From Clostridiaceae bacterium (lineage in GTDB: Bacteria; Bacillota; Clostridia; Lachnospirales; Lachnospiraceae), in contig CABJBA010000005.1 in NCBI GenBank assembly GCA_902363735.1, forward strand, positions 124,001 through 188,000: a stretch of DNA of 64,000 nt. Direction: 5' to 3'. Positions 1 to 8,478 of the stretch are shown here, one piece after another (the first letter of the stretch is position 1; every line of letters begins with the position of its first letter). Below the pieces are notes generated by a model. It saw only the letters and a program-made list of their open reading frames with translations. It did no database searches and was not told where the DNA came from. Position numbers and translations under genes: made by a program.

Positions 1-4
1 AAAC

Positions 5-30
5 AAAATTTTTTATTTTAAATTTTATAT
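5..30. promoter_or_regulatory. AT-rich upstream element of the first operon
   Basis: An AT-only tract (TTTTTTATTTTAAATTTTATA) lies about 120 bp before the dehydrogenase start. Similar tracts occur at 5936-5960, 6323-6343 and 7150-7168, in front of other units of this cluster. It may be an UP element or a binding site for the GntR regulator encoded at 6369-7004. Low sequence complexity makes chance similarity possible. Confidence 0.25.
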
Positions 31-152
31 TTAAATATAAACAATTACAGTAACTGATTAAAATTTACACAGGATGTTAAAACAAGATGTCGATTCCGGA
101 GACTTTATAATTTTAAACCACTCTCAAGTAAATTATAGTAGGAGGGATTAAC

Positions 153-1238
153 TTGTTTGACAATAACAGTATCCAAATAGGTGCCGGAAGATATTTTCAG
201 TACCGTGGTGCAATGAACCTGATTGGAGGTGAAGTATCTAACTGGGGAAAGAAGGCCTATATTGTAACTGATGAAACAGTATGGAAGCTTACTGAGGACC
301 GGATTAAAACATCAATGGGCAACAGCAATGTTGAGTTTTTTGTTAATTTTTGTGATTTGCCGTCAACACAGAGAAGTTTTAATCTTGTGGCAAAAGATGT
401 TTTAGAGAAAGAAGCCGATGTGGTCATTGGACTGGGCGGCGGAAGATGTATTGATATTGCGAAAGGGGCAAGTGATATAGCAGGTAAAAGAATCATTACG
501 GTTCCTACTTCTGCTGCCACCTGTGCGGCTGTGGCCATCTTATATGTTACTTATGGGGAAGATGGATCGGTGGAAAAAAGTCAGTTTCTAAAGCATGAAA
601 TTAGTGCAGTTCTGGTTGATCTTGATTTTACGGTGACTAATTGTCCATCCAGGTACTTAGCTTCCGGCATTGCGGATGCCATGGCAAAAAGTCCGGAATT
701 TGCATTTACCATGTTAAACCTGGGAGATGCAGGAAAAACATCCACATCAGATACGGCAACCATAATTGCCGACTATACATACCGCTCTTATATGGAAAAA
801 GGAACGACAGCTTTGGATACTGTCAGCCGTAAAGAGTGTGATGCCAATGTAGAAGATCTGGTTTGTATGAATTTACTGGTGACCGGTCTTATATCTAATT
901 TGTCAACAGGCGGAAAACAATTGGCGGTTGCCCATAATTTTTATGATGCAGTATGCTGTCTGCAGAAAGAGGTCAGAGAAAATTACCTTCATGGCGAAAT
1001 TGTCGGACTCGCCATTCCTTTACAGCTTGCAGTAAACGGGGCGCCAGAGGCGGAGATTTTAAAAGCCAAAGATATGATGGAAAGGCTGGGAATACCCAAT
1101 ACCATGGAAAAAATGGGATTTCCTATGACGGAAGAGGCGGTACAGGAGTTAATTAATTATACCCATAAAAAAACAATACCTGACGATAAGGCTCTGTACA
1201 ATTCAATAAAAGAGAATTTTAAAATAATATTAAAATGA
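153..1238 (+). CDS. GldA-like metal-dependent alcohol dehydrogenase
   Basis: This 361-aa protein belongs to the iron/zinc-containing alcohol dehydrogenase superfamily and is closest in layout to glycerol dehydrogenase and related polyol dehydrogenases, which oxidise an alcohol with NAD. The dinucleotide-binding GGGRCIDIAK is at residues 95-104 and TVPTSAATCA near 117. Likely metal ligands are Asp175, His261 and His280, as in GldA. The start is TTG, set by GGAGGG at 141-146. It leads the operon: the liv binding-protein gene follows after 22 bp, which suggests that the imported compound, or a product of it, is the substrate. The exact alcohol is unknown. Confidence 0.85.
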   Translation: MFDNNSIQIGAGRYFQYRGAMNLIGGEVSNWGKKAYIVTDETVWKLTEDRIKTSMGNSNVEFFVNFCDLPSTQRSFNLVAKDVLEKEADVVIGLGGGRCIDIAKGASDIAGKRIITVPTSAATCAAVAILYVTYGEDGSVEKSQFLKHEISAVLVDLDFTVTNCPSRYLASGIADAMAKSPEFAFTMLNLGDAGKTSTSDTATIIADYTYRSYMEKGTTALDTVSRKECDANVEDLVCMNLLVTGLISNLSTGGKQLAVAHNFYDAVCCLQKEVRENYLHGEIVGLAIPLQLAVNGAPEAEILKAKDMMERLGIPNTMEKMGFPMTEEAVQELINYTHKKTIPDDKALYNSIKENFKIILK

Positions 1239-1260
1239 GAATGTAATTGGGAGGTGTTTT

Positions 1261-2472
1261 ATGAAATTATTTAAATTGGCAGGCTTATTGTTAGCAGGAG
1301 CACTTGTTATTACGGGATGCAGCGGGAATAATTCAACTCAGCCGGCTGCTTCGGCAGATCCCGGGTCAGCAGCAGAGGCCAGCGGGAAAGTAGGGGATAC
1401 AGCCGGAGATAATGACGGCACTATAAAAATCGGCCTGATTGCCATGCTGACTGGAAATAATCCTTTAAATGGTTTAAGAATGCAGCAGGCAGTTCAGCTG
1501 GCTGTTGATGAAGCCAATGAAAAAGGGGGAATTCTAGGCCGAAAAGTTGAATTGCTGGTAGAAGATGATCAGACTCTTCAGGACATGGCGGTTACATGTG
1601 CAAATAAATTAATCGGTGAGGGAGTCGTAGGAATCGTGGGTCCCCACCGCAGTACCAATGCAATGGCGATTGAGCAGGTGGTTAATCAAAAAGGTGTGGT
1701 TACCATAACAGGAGGAACCACACCAAAGATAACCACTTTAGACAATCCCTATCTGTTCCGATGCCGTGCTTCCGATGCCATTTTTGCAAAGGTTGCCGCT
1801 ACATATGCCGTGGATAAACTTGGAGCAAAAAAGGTGGGGATGTTTTATAACAATGATGAATTTGGAACCGGCGGAGAAGAAACAGCCAGAGCTTACTGCA
1901 AAGAAAACAACATTGAGTATATATCGGAAGGGCATAACACCAATGATAAAGATTTTACAGGACAAATTATGAAAATGAAAAATGCCGGTGTTGAGGCAGT
2001 GCTGATCTGGACTCATGATCCCGAACTGGCTATTCATGCCCGTCAGATCAAAGAACTTGGACTTGATGTACCGGTAGTTTGCTCGCCGGGAGTCACTATG
2101 CCCCAGGTTATTGATATGTGTGAGGCAGAACAGATTGAGGGTTGGTACGGAGTCACAGATTTTGTATCAGGAAGCACTTTTCCAGCTACCCAGCAGTTTG
2201 TTGAAGCATTTGAAAGCAAATACAATGTGCCAGCCGAATTATTTTCAGCATCCTATTATGGGGGAGCGGTTGCCCTTTTGTCAGCAATTGAAAAAGCAGG
2301 TACTGCTGACCGGGAAGCAGTCCGAAATGCTATGGCCCAGCTGGAGAATGTTTCAGTACCCATTGGAATTATAACATCTGATCAGAATAATGATATGATG
2401 CATGAGGTTTCCGTTGCAAGGCTTGAAAATAAAGTCCCCGTTTATGTTGAGACAATTAAAGTTTCTCAATAA
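1261..2472 (+). CDS. livJ: branched-chain amino acid-type ABC transporter substrate-binding lipoprotein
   Basis: 403 aa. The N-terminus is a lipoprotein signal peptide with Cys20 after ALVITG, followed by a Ser/Ala/Gly-rich linker. The mature part has the periplasmic-binding-protein type I pattern of LivJ/LivK, with KIGLIAMLTG, then AVDEANEKGGILGRKVELLVEDDQ and a VVGIVGPHRS loop. It would capture a small solute outside the membrane and pass it to the permeases encoded next. LivJ-class proteins also bind amides, urea and other small acids, and the gene sits beside catabolic enzymes, so the ligand need not be leucine. RBS GGGAGG lies 7 bp upstream. Confidence 0.88.
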   Translation: MKLFKLAGLLLAGALVITGCSGNNSTQPAASADPGSAAEASGKVGDTAGDNDGTIKIGLIAMLTGNNPLNGLRMQQAVQLAVDEANEKGGILGRKVELLVEDDQTLQDMAVTCANKLIGEGVVGIVGPHRSTNAMAIEQVVNQKGVVTITGGTTPKITTLDNPYLFRCRASDAIFAKVAATYAVDKLGAKKVGMFYNNDEFGTGGEETARAYCKENNIEYISEGHNTNDKDFTGQIMKMKNAGVEAVLIWTHDPELAIHARQIKELGLDVPVVCSPGVTMPQVIDMCEAEQIEGWYGVTDFVSGSTFPATQQFVEAFESKYNVPAELFSASYYGGAVALLSAIEKAGTADREAVRNAMAQLENVSVPIGIITSDQNNDMMHEVSVARLENKVPVYVETIKVSQ

Positions 2473-2560
2473 TACAGTATTTTAATGTGCTGCTGAGGCC
2501 GAAGGTTTGAAGAAAATTTTCGGCCGGATGCACATAAAGCATTGGGAAAGGATGTGTTTT

Positions 2561-3430
2561 ATGACTTCTATTGTAATGCAGTTACTTGTAAGTGGAATTG
2601 CCATGGGATTTATCTATGCTCTGGTAGGTATTGAATATACTCTCATCTGGAATTCGACAGGTCTTCTTAATTTCAGTCATGACAAGCTGATCACTTTGGG
2701 GGCCTATATCTTTGGAGCTACATTAGTCGCCGGCTTGGGACTGAGCTCCTGGATTGCTGTAATTTTAGCAATTATTATTTCTGGCTTTGTAGGGGCGCTC
2801 ATTGCTTCTCTTATTTTAAATCCCCTGCGGAATATGAGCTCCACAATATTTGCCGTTATGGGAACAATTATGTTGGGACGGATTTTATATGAGGCAATCC
2901 GTCTGATCTGGGGACCTATTCCCTTCACCGTACCAAACTGGGCCACCGGCAATGTGGTTGTAAGAGGTGTCAGCATAACCAAGGCCAATATCTATATTTG
3001 TATTGTTTCAATTGTGGTTGTTGCTGGACTGCAGATATTTTTGAATTTTACCAAAACCGGAAAAGCCATGCGTGCCGTAGCTCAAAATAAAAAGGCGGCG
3101 GCTTTGATGGGAATAAATGTATCCCAAAACATCTGTATCACCACAGGAATATCCGCCATGATTTGTACAACTATCGGAATGTTAATCATACCGTTGTTTA
3201 ATATTGATGTCAATATGGCCTCCCTGATTGGTCTTAAGGGTTTTTCGGCTGGAGTAATAGGAGGATTCGGTTACCTTCCCGGTGTGATTATTGGCGGATT
3301 GATCATCGGCGTAGTTGAAAATATTTCTGTAATTGTACTGCCTGCAGTTTATAAGGATATTGTTTCATTTGTATTATTAATCACTTTTCTGTTAATCAGG
3401 CCGGGCGGATTGCTTGGACATAAAAGTTAG
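2561..3430 (+). CDS. livH: branched-chain amino acid-type ABC permease LivH
   Basis: 289 aa, hydrophobic throughout, with about eight membrane segments and the LivH pattern MGFIYALVGIEYTLIWNSTGLLNFSHDKLITLGAY. The EAA-like loop contains GKAMRAVAQNKKAAALMGIN near residue 180. It forms the translocation pore with LivM. ATG 2561 is chosen because GGGAAAGGATG lies just ahead and the protein then begins directly at the first membrane helix; an upstream TTG at 2507 would add 18 polar residues and has poor spacing. Confidence 0.87.
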   Translation: MTSIVMQLLVSGIAMGFIYALVGIEYTLIWNSTGLLNFSHDKLITLGAYIFGATLVAGLGLSSWIAVILAIIISGFVGALIASLILNPLRNMSSTIFAVMGTIMLGRILYEAIRLIWGPIPFTVPNWATGNVVVRGVSITKANIYICIVSIVVVAGLQIFLNFTKTGKAMRAVAQNKKAAALMGINVSQNICITTGISAMICTTIGMLIIPLFNIDVNMASLIGLKGFSAGVIGGFGYLPGVIIGGLIIGVVENISVIVLPAVYKDIVSFVLLITFLLIRPGGLLGHKS

Positions 3431-3441
3431 GAGGAAATGTT

Positions 3442-4413
3442 TTGGAGAATAATAAAGTAAAGAAATTTGCTCCTATGGCTGTAATTGCCGCCGCAATGTT
3501 CCTGCCTCTGTTTTTAAAAAATGATTACTATATGCTTGTATTAAACAGACTGCTGATCAATATTGTAGTTGTACTGGGGATTAATTTTATCACAGGTTTA
3601 ACCGGACAGATGAATCTGGGTTCAGCCGGTATTTTTGCCTTAGGTGCGTACAGTTCGGCATTGGTATCAATCAAATTTGGAGTGACACCATGGGTCGGTA
3701 TGATCGTCGCTGTTTTTATGGGTGGCGTCATTGGACTGGGGCTGGGGTATCCAAGCCTGCGTGTAAAAGGTGTCTATCTTTCCCTGACAACCATTGGCTT
3801 TGCTGAAGTGGTCCGCCTGATGTTGTCTAACATGACAGGTATTACCGGGGGAACTCAGGGAATACGTAATATTCCGGTATTTTCTATTTATAATTTTAAA
3901 TTTAATACACATGTCCGGGTTTACTATTTATTTTTGTTTATTACAGCCATAACTTTTTTTGTAGCCTGCCGCATCACATACTCAAAGTGGGGGAGGGTTT
4001 TTAAATCACTGAGGGACAATGCAGAAGCAGTGGAAATGAGCGGTGTCAATATTGCCAGCATTAAAATTAAGGCATTTACATTGGCGGCAATTTTTGGATC
4101 CCTTGCGGGCAGCATGTATGCCCACTATATGGGATATATGAATCCCTCCACATTTAATATGGATTTTTCGGCCAATTATGTCATTATGCTGATGGTGGGC
4201 GGTATTGGTTCAGTCTACGGGAATGTGATTGGTGCTCTTGTGGTTACTGTATTACCCGAAGCATTAAGGTTTATGGGAACCTATTATCAGATTGTTTTCT
4301 CAGCGATTATTTTACTTGGGGCGATCTTCCTGCCTAATGGCTGGGGATATGGAATACGATGCCTGTTTCATGTCATTGTTTCCGGTTCAAGGAAGGAGGG
4401 TTCTGATGGATGA
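3442..4413 (+). CDS. livM: branched-chain amino acid-type ABC permease LivM
   Basis: 323 aa, the second permease half. It shows the LivM pattern: GLTGQMNLGSAGIFALGAYSSA after the second helix, then GGTQGIRNIP and the EAA-like loop RVFKSLRDNAEAVEMSGVN before the last helices. TTG start with AGGAGG at 3429-3434. The gene starts 11 bp after livH and its last 8 bp overlap livG, so expression is coupled. Confidence 0.87.
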   Translation: MENNKVKKFAPMAVIAAAMFLPLFLKNDYYMLVLNRLLINIVVVLGINFITGLTGQMNLGSAGIFALGAYSSALVSIKFGVTPWVGMIVAVFMGGVIGLGLGYPSLRVKGVYLSLTTIGFAEVVRLMLSNMTGITGGTQGIRNIPVFSIYNFKFNTHVRVYYLFLFITAITFFVACRITYSKWGRVFKSLRDNAEAVEMSGVNIASIKIKAFTLAAIFGSLAGSMYAHYMGYMNPSTFNMDFSANYVIMLMVGGIGSVYGNVIGALVVTVLPEALRFMGTYYQIVFSAIILLGAIFLPNGWGYGIRCLFHVIVSGSRKEGSDG

Positions 4414-5191
4414 AATCCTGAAGGTAACAAATGGAATCAAAAAATTTGCAGGCCTGGTTGCTGTAGATGACCTTTCATTTACCATGAAAAAACGCACGAT
4501 TCATTCGTTAATCGGACCTAATGGGGCGGGTAAAACAACCACTATCAATTTAATGACCGGTGTTTTCCCCCTAACATCGGGAGATGTATTTTTTGATGGT
4601 GAAAAGATTTCTGGGTTTCCTACATATAAAATATCCCGTAAAGGCATGAGCCGTACGTTTCAAAACATTAAGGTATTTCCCAGTATGACTTTACTGGAAA
4701 ATGTAATGGTGGGAGGTCACGAAACAGCATCCATGGGAATTGTCCGGAGCCTTCTTGATATCAGAGGAGCAAACAAGGAAGAGAAAATACTGAAAGAAAA
4801 GGCAGAATATATTTTGGACTATATCGGTATGTATAAGCTCAAAGATGAACGGATGGATAATCTGCCTTACGGCAGACAAAAAATGTCAGAGCTGGCCAGA
4901 GCATTGATGACTGATCCCAAGTTGATTTTGCTGGATGAACCGGCTGCGGGCTTAAATCCTTCGGAACGGTCTGAATTAGTTAAGATCATATTAAAAATCT
5001 TTAACGATGGCAGGGACTTTTTTCTGATTGAGCATAATATGGATGTTATTATGAAAATCAGCAATTATATTACTGTGCTGAATTTCGGCAGAAAAATCGC
5101 TGAAGGGACTCCTCTTGAAATCCAAAATAATGACGAAGTAATTAAAGCCTATCTTGGCGAGCGGTTTAAAAAGACAGAGGGGGCGGATTAG
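4406..5191 (+). CDS. livG: branched-chain amino acid-type ABC transporter ATP-binding protein LivG
   Basis: 261 aa. Walker A is GPNGAGKTT, the Q-loop lies in SRTFQNIKVFPSMT, and Walker B is LILLDEPAAGLNP followed by the H-loop in LIEHNMDVI. The signature region reads LPYGRQK, the usual LivG variant of LSGGQ. ATG 4406 follows GGAAGGAGGG at 4391-4400; a start further upstream would read through the livM tail. It couples ATP hydrolysis to import together with LivF. Confidence 0.88.
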   Translation: MDEILKVTNGIKKFAGLVAVDDLSFTMKKRTIHSLIGPNGAGKTTTINLMTGVFPLTSGDVFFDGEKISGFPTYKISRKGMSRTFQNIKVFPSMTLLENVMVGGHETASMGIVRSLLDIRGANKEEKILKEKAEYILDYIGMYKLKDERMDNLPYGRQKMSELARALMTDPKLILLDEPAAGLNPSERSELVKIILKIFNDGRDFFLIEHNMDVIMKISNYITVLNFGRKIAEGTPLEIQNNDEVIKAYLGERFKKTEGAD

Positions 5192-5902
5192 ATGCTGGAA
5201 ATAACAAACTTAGATGCATATTACGGAAAGGTACAGGCACTTAAAAATATTTCATTGAGTATGGGCCCGCAGGAAATTATCTCAATCATAGGCTCCAACG
5301 GTGCCGGAAAGACGACTCTAATGAGCTGTATCATGGGAATTGTCCATGGTGTTGGGGGAGAAATAAAATATAAAAATCAAAATATTACTAATTTGAAAAC
5401 TCATGTTATTACAAAAAGGGGTGTTGTTTATATCCCTGAAGGCCGGGAGGTCTTTCCCAGTATGACGGTTTTACATAATCTAGAAATGGGGGCTTATTCA
5501 AAAAAGTTCACCAAAAAAGAGCTGAATTATCATTTGGATTCGATGTATGAGCTTTTCCCCCGTTTGAAGGAACGGTCTTCACAAAAAGCCAGCTCCTTAA
5601 GCGGGGGTGAACAGCAAATGCTTGCAATTGCCCGGGGATTGATGAGTGATCCTCAGCTGCTTATGTGTGATGAACCGTCTTTGGGATTGGCCCCCGTAAT
5701 TGTGGATGATGTGTTCCGTATTATTGTAAGAGTAAGCCAGGAGATGAAAATCCCGGTAATTATTGTTGAGCAGAATGCCTACATGGCACTTAGTATTTCT
5801 GACCGTTGTTATGTATTAGAGAATGGCAGGATCGTAAGTTCAGGTGCCAGCAAAGATTTGATTGACAGTGATGACATTAAAAAAGCATATCTGGGAGGAT
5901 AA
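5192..5902 (+). CDS. livF: branched-chain amino acid-type ABC transporter ATP-binding protein LivF
   Basis: 236 aa. Walker A is GSNGAGKTT, the signature is SLSGGEQQML and Walker B is LMCDEPSLGLAP, with H-loop replacement by VEQN as is normal in LivF. The start follows the livG stop directly, with AGAGGGGGCGG as the ribosome-binding site. It is the last gene of the dehydrogenase-liv operon. Confidence 0.88.
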   Translation: MLEITNLDAYYGKVQALKNISLSMGPQEIISIIGSNGAGKTTLMSCIMGIVHGVGGEIKYKNQNITNLKTHVITKRGVVYIPEGREVFPSMTVLHNLEMGAYSKKFTKKELNYHLDSMYELFPRLKERSSQKASSLSGGEQQMLAIARGLMSDPQLLMCDEPSLGLAPVIVDDVFRIIVRVSQEMKIPVIIVEQNAYMALSISDRCYVLENGRIVSSGASKDLIDSDDIKKAYLGG

Positions 5903-5960
5903 AAGAACAATCAAAACTAGAGTGATGATAGAGACTAAATTTTTTATTTTTAATTTTTTA

Positions 5961-5989
5961 TTGACATTTTCTTAGTATAATGGTAAATT
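5961..5989 (+). promoter_or_regulatory. candidate sigma-A promoter in liv-gntR gap
   Basis: TTGACA at 5961-5966 and TAAATT at 5984-5989, spacer 17 bp. The AT tract directly before the -35 closely resembles the one before the aldolase promoter at 7169, which also has TTGACA in the same place. Confidence 0.4.
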
Positions 5990-6174
5990 TATATTGAGAG
6001 AGTGGTTTGAAATTATTTTGCAGATAAAAAAATTATAAAAAGGAGCAAAATAATGCAATAGATATTGGATATATGGTAGTGTCAGGATTGAAAATTTTGT
6101 TTTCAGCATAACGAAGTAAAGACCTTATAGTTACAAATGAAAGATTTTTTGTTCTACAATACGCAATAAAAAAT

Positions 6175-6224
6175 AGCAGCAGATCTGTTATCGGCAAGAT
6201 GCGATTCTGCTGCTTTATTTTTAT
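6175..6224 (+). terminator. intrinsic terminator
   Basis: AGCAGCAGA at 6175-6183 pairs with TCTGCTGCT at 6206-6214, followed by TTTATTTTTAT. It may end the short transcript from 5961 or read-through from livF. Confidence 0.75.
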
Positions 6225-6368
6225 ATGTATATTTTAAAATCACATAAGTCTAAAATAGAAATATTGTTAATTTGATAAAAATTTAACTTTCATTTTCCAT
6301 AAAAATAGTGTAGTATATAAGTAAATATTTTATTTTAAATTTAGATAAGATACGAAAGGGAGAATTTC

Positions 6369-7004
6369 TTGAGAGTAAAAACAAATCTGGATATAATTAT
6401 ATATGATCATATTGTAGATTCATTAATCTTAGGAGAATATGAGATGGGACAGACAATTCTGTTGGATGAATTTGCAGAGAAATATGAGGTGAGCCGTACG
6501 CCGGTTACGCAGGCGGTAAGGCTGCTTGCCAATGATGGGCTGTTAAATCTCATGAGTAATGGCCGGGTAATGGTTCCTGATTTTGATCGGGTGCAGATGG
6601 AAAAAGTCTGTGATGTCCGGCTGTTGCTGGAAGAGTTTGCAATAAGAAAAATAATTGATATGAAGCAGGCAGAAGATAAATATTATGATTTACTTGAAAG
6701 TATAGCAAAGAACGGGCTGAAGGCACTGCAACTGGCTGATAAGCTGGAATTTAATAAAAAGGATTTAGAATTTCACAGCACATTAGTAGCTGCCTGCGAT
6801 AATGAATATTTAGTAAGTGAGTATAAAAGGATACAAGGGAAATTTATAGTTGCCAATTATTTAATGCTTCCCCTTGATAAACGTGATTTTAGTGATGCGG
6901 CTGAAAGCCATATTCAATTAGTCGGTGCACTGCGAGAGCACAACCTGGAAAAGTGTTTAACACTGATAAAAGAGCATATTTTTAGCTTCTCTACCCCATT
7001 TTGA
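6369..7004 (+). CDS. GntR family regulator with FCD domain
   Basis: 211 aa. The N-terminal winged helix carries the GntR pattern LDEFAEKYEVSRTPVTQAVRLLANDGLLN at about residues 34-62. The all-helical C-terminal part with a Glu/His-rich ligand pocket matches the FCD class, whose members sense organic acids and often control adjacent catabolic genes. TTG start after AAGGGAG at 6356-6362. It is single, flanked by terminators, and placed between the liv operon and the aldolase operon, which it probably controls. Effector and sign of control are unknown. Confidence 0.8.
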   Translation: MRVKTNLDIIIYDHIVDSLILGEYEMGQTILLDEFAEKYEVSRTPVTQAVRLLANDGLLNLMSNGRVMVPDFDRVQMEKVCDVRLLLEEFAIRKIIDMKQAEDKYYDLLESIAKNGLKALQLADKLEFNKKDLEFHSTLVAACDNEYLVSEYKRIQGKFIVANYLMLPLDKRDFSDAAESHIQLVGALREHNLEKCLTLIKEHIFSFSTPF

Positions 7005-7022
7005 AGAAAATGGGGTTTTTTA
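6994..7022 (+). terminator. intrinsic terminator overlapping the gntR stop codon
   Basis: CCCCATTTT at 6994-7002 pairs perfectly with AAAATGGGG at 7007-7015, followed by a T run to 7022. The stop codon TGA at 7002-7004 lies in the hairpin, so the last codons form the stem. Confidence 0.85.
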
Positions 7023-7168
7023 ATTTGATTTCCTGACAGGCTCTAGCAGGTGAAACTGCTGAACAACCGGTCTTTTGGTATTGTTCATGCCTGAATAACC
7101 AGAAATTCCTGTATTTTTGTCTATGTTCACCACAACCAAATAAAAAATAAAAAATTTTTTATTTTTTA

Positions 7169-7197
7169 TTGACAATTTTAAATAAATAATTTAATAT
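7169..7197 (+). promoter_or_regulatory. sigma-A promoter of the aldolase gene
   Basis: TTGACA at 7169-7174 and TAATAT at 7192-7197 with a 17-bp spacer. The preceding tract AAAAATTTTTTATTTTTT (about 7150-7167) repeats the element found before 5961. Confidence 0.65.
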
Positions 7198-7278
7198 ATA
7201 AGCATAAAGATGAACAAACATTCATCTCGATGTGCGCACGTTACAAAAAATGAAACAGGAAAAGAGAGGATAACTAAA

Positions 7279-8184
7279 ATGAAAGAAGTAAAAAAAGCGT
7301 ATGGAATTACACCGGCATCAATGACGATCTGGAATGCAGACCAGACCTATAACAAAAAAGGAATGGAAAAGTATCTTGACTGGCTGCTTGCTAACGGGGC
7401 ACAGAGTATTTCTGTTTGCGGAAGCACAGGAGAAAACATTGCCATGAACATGGAAGAGCAGAGAGAAATCATCGGCCATGTAGGTGATTATCTTCAGGGT
7501 CAGGTACCGTTAATATGTGGCACTGGAAGATACGATACCCTCAATACGGTTAAGATGAGCCGGTATGCCCAGGATAACGGGGCTGATTGTGTAATGGTAA
7601 TTCTTCCATTTTATTTAAAACCTCATAAAAAAGCAGTTATGCAGCATTTCCGTGATTTAAGAGCGGCTCTTGATATTGATATTATGATATATAATAACCC
7701 CTGGTTTGCAGGATATGAACTGACAGTTCCGGAGGTAAAAGAGCTGGTGGATGATGGAACTATCCAGTCGATAAAGGCAGCCCACGGTGATCCAAACAGA
7801 GTGCATGAGCTGAAGTTCCATTGCGCTGATCAGCTTACCGTATTCTACGGACACGATTATGCAGCAGCAGAAGGGCTTCTGTGCGGAGCAGATGGCTGGC
7901 TTTCCGGCTTCCCGGCAGTTTTGCCAAAACAGTGCCGTGCCATTCAGGATGCAGCATTCTCCGGTGATGTGAAGGCAACCATGGAAGCCCAGAATAAGAT
8001 TCAGCCTTATATTGATTATTTCTTCCATGATAAAGTAAATGAAGAGCCCCACTGGCAGGAAATCTGTAAATATACATTGCAGGCACAAGGCCTGGATTTT
8101 GCCGGACTTCCTAGAAAACCGTTGGGCGAGCTGGATGCGGCAAATAAGAAAAAGATCGATAAGCTGCTGGCTGATATGCAGTAA
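7279..8184 (+). CDS. DapA/NanA-family aldolase (dihydrodipicolinate synthase-like)
   Basis: 301 aa TIM-barrel class I aldolase. Visible features are GSTGEN at 48-53 (the GTTGE-type carboxylate-binding loop), Tyr138 in MIYNNPW and the Schiff-base Lys166 in SIKAAHG. Family members cleave or form C-C bonds with pyruvate or related 2-oxo acids. The catabolic setting, with no lysine genes nearby, favours a sugar-acid or 2-oxo-acid aldolase over true DapA. ATG 7279 is preferred over ATG 7210 because AGAGAGGA is correctly spaced and the family N-terminus begins there. Confidence 0.82.
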   Translation: MKEVKKAYGITPASMTIWNADQTYNKKGMEKYLDWLLANGAQSISVCGSTGENIAMNMEEQREIIGHVGDYLQGQVPLICGTGRYDTLNTVKMSRYAQDNGADCVMVILPFYLKPHKKAVMQHFRDLRAALDIDIMIYNNPWFAGYELTVPEVKELVDDGTIQSIKAAHGDPNRVHELKFHCADQLTVFYGHDYAAAEGLLCGADGWLSGFPAVLPKQCRAIQDAAFSGDVKATMEAQNKIQPYIDYFFHDKVNEEPHWQEICKYTLQAQGLDFAGLPRKPLGELDAANKKKIDKLLADMQ

Positions 8185-8253
8185 TTTATAAAGCGCTATA
8201 CATAAAAGAGCAGATGGGATTTTAATTTAAACAATAGAGAAACAAATCATAAA

Positions 8254-8303
8254 AACAGCAGATTCGGTTGAAAATTTTCAGAAGTTTCTGCTGTTTGATT
8301 TTT
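8254..8303 (+). terminator. intrinsic terminator after the aldolase
   Basis: AACAGCAGA at 8254-8262 pairs with TCTGCTGTT at 8287-8295, followed by TGATTTTT. The rest of the 294-bp gap before the permease (8185-8478) shows no gene. Confidence 0.65.
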
Positions 8304-8478
8304 AAAATTGAGTTATGTATTGGGGGTAACAGGAAACAGTCCGGTATGGACTCAGTGAATCATTTTATTAAATACCGTTATTTTGATGTGAAATATAACA
8401 GCAGTAAATAGTCAGCCATAAAGAGTTATATTACGAATTAAGAAGATATTTCATTGGTAAAAGTAAAGGAGAAAAGAT

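Larger units (their letters stand above)
5903..6368 (+). other. 466-bp gap with promoter and terminator but no clear gene
   Basis: No ORF of convincing length is seen. An AT-rich tract at 5936-5960 leads into TTGACA at 5961-5966 with TAAATT 17 bp on. AAAAAGGAGC and an ATG follow at about 6040-6054, but the reading stops after two codons (ATG CAA TAG). A strong intrinsic terminator ends the unit at 6222. The result looks like a short untranslated transcript of about 230 nt, or the leftover promoter and ribosome-binding site of a lost gene. 6225-6368 is the AT-rich leader of the GntR gene. Confidence 0.35.

Noticed and set aside
5961..5981. TTGACA with TATAAT at 5976
   Set aside because: The spacer is only 9 bp, too short for a sigma-A promoter; TAAATT at 5984 has the proper 17 bp.
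7657..8088. 143-aa minus-strand ORF
   Set aside because: Antisense shadow of the aldolase gene.
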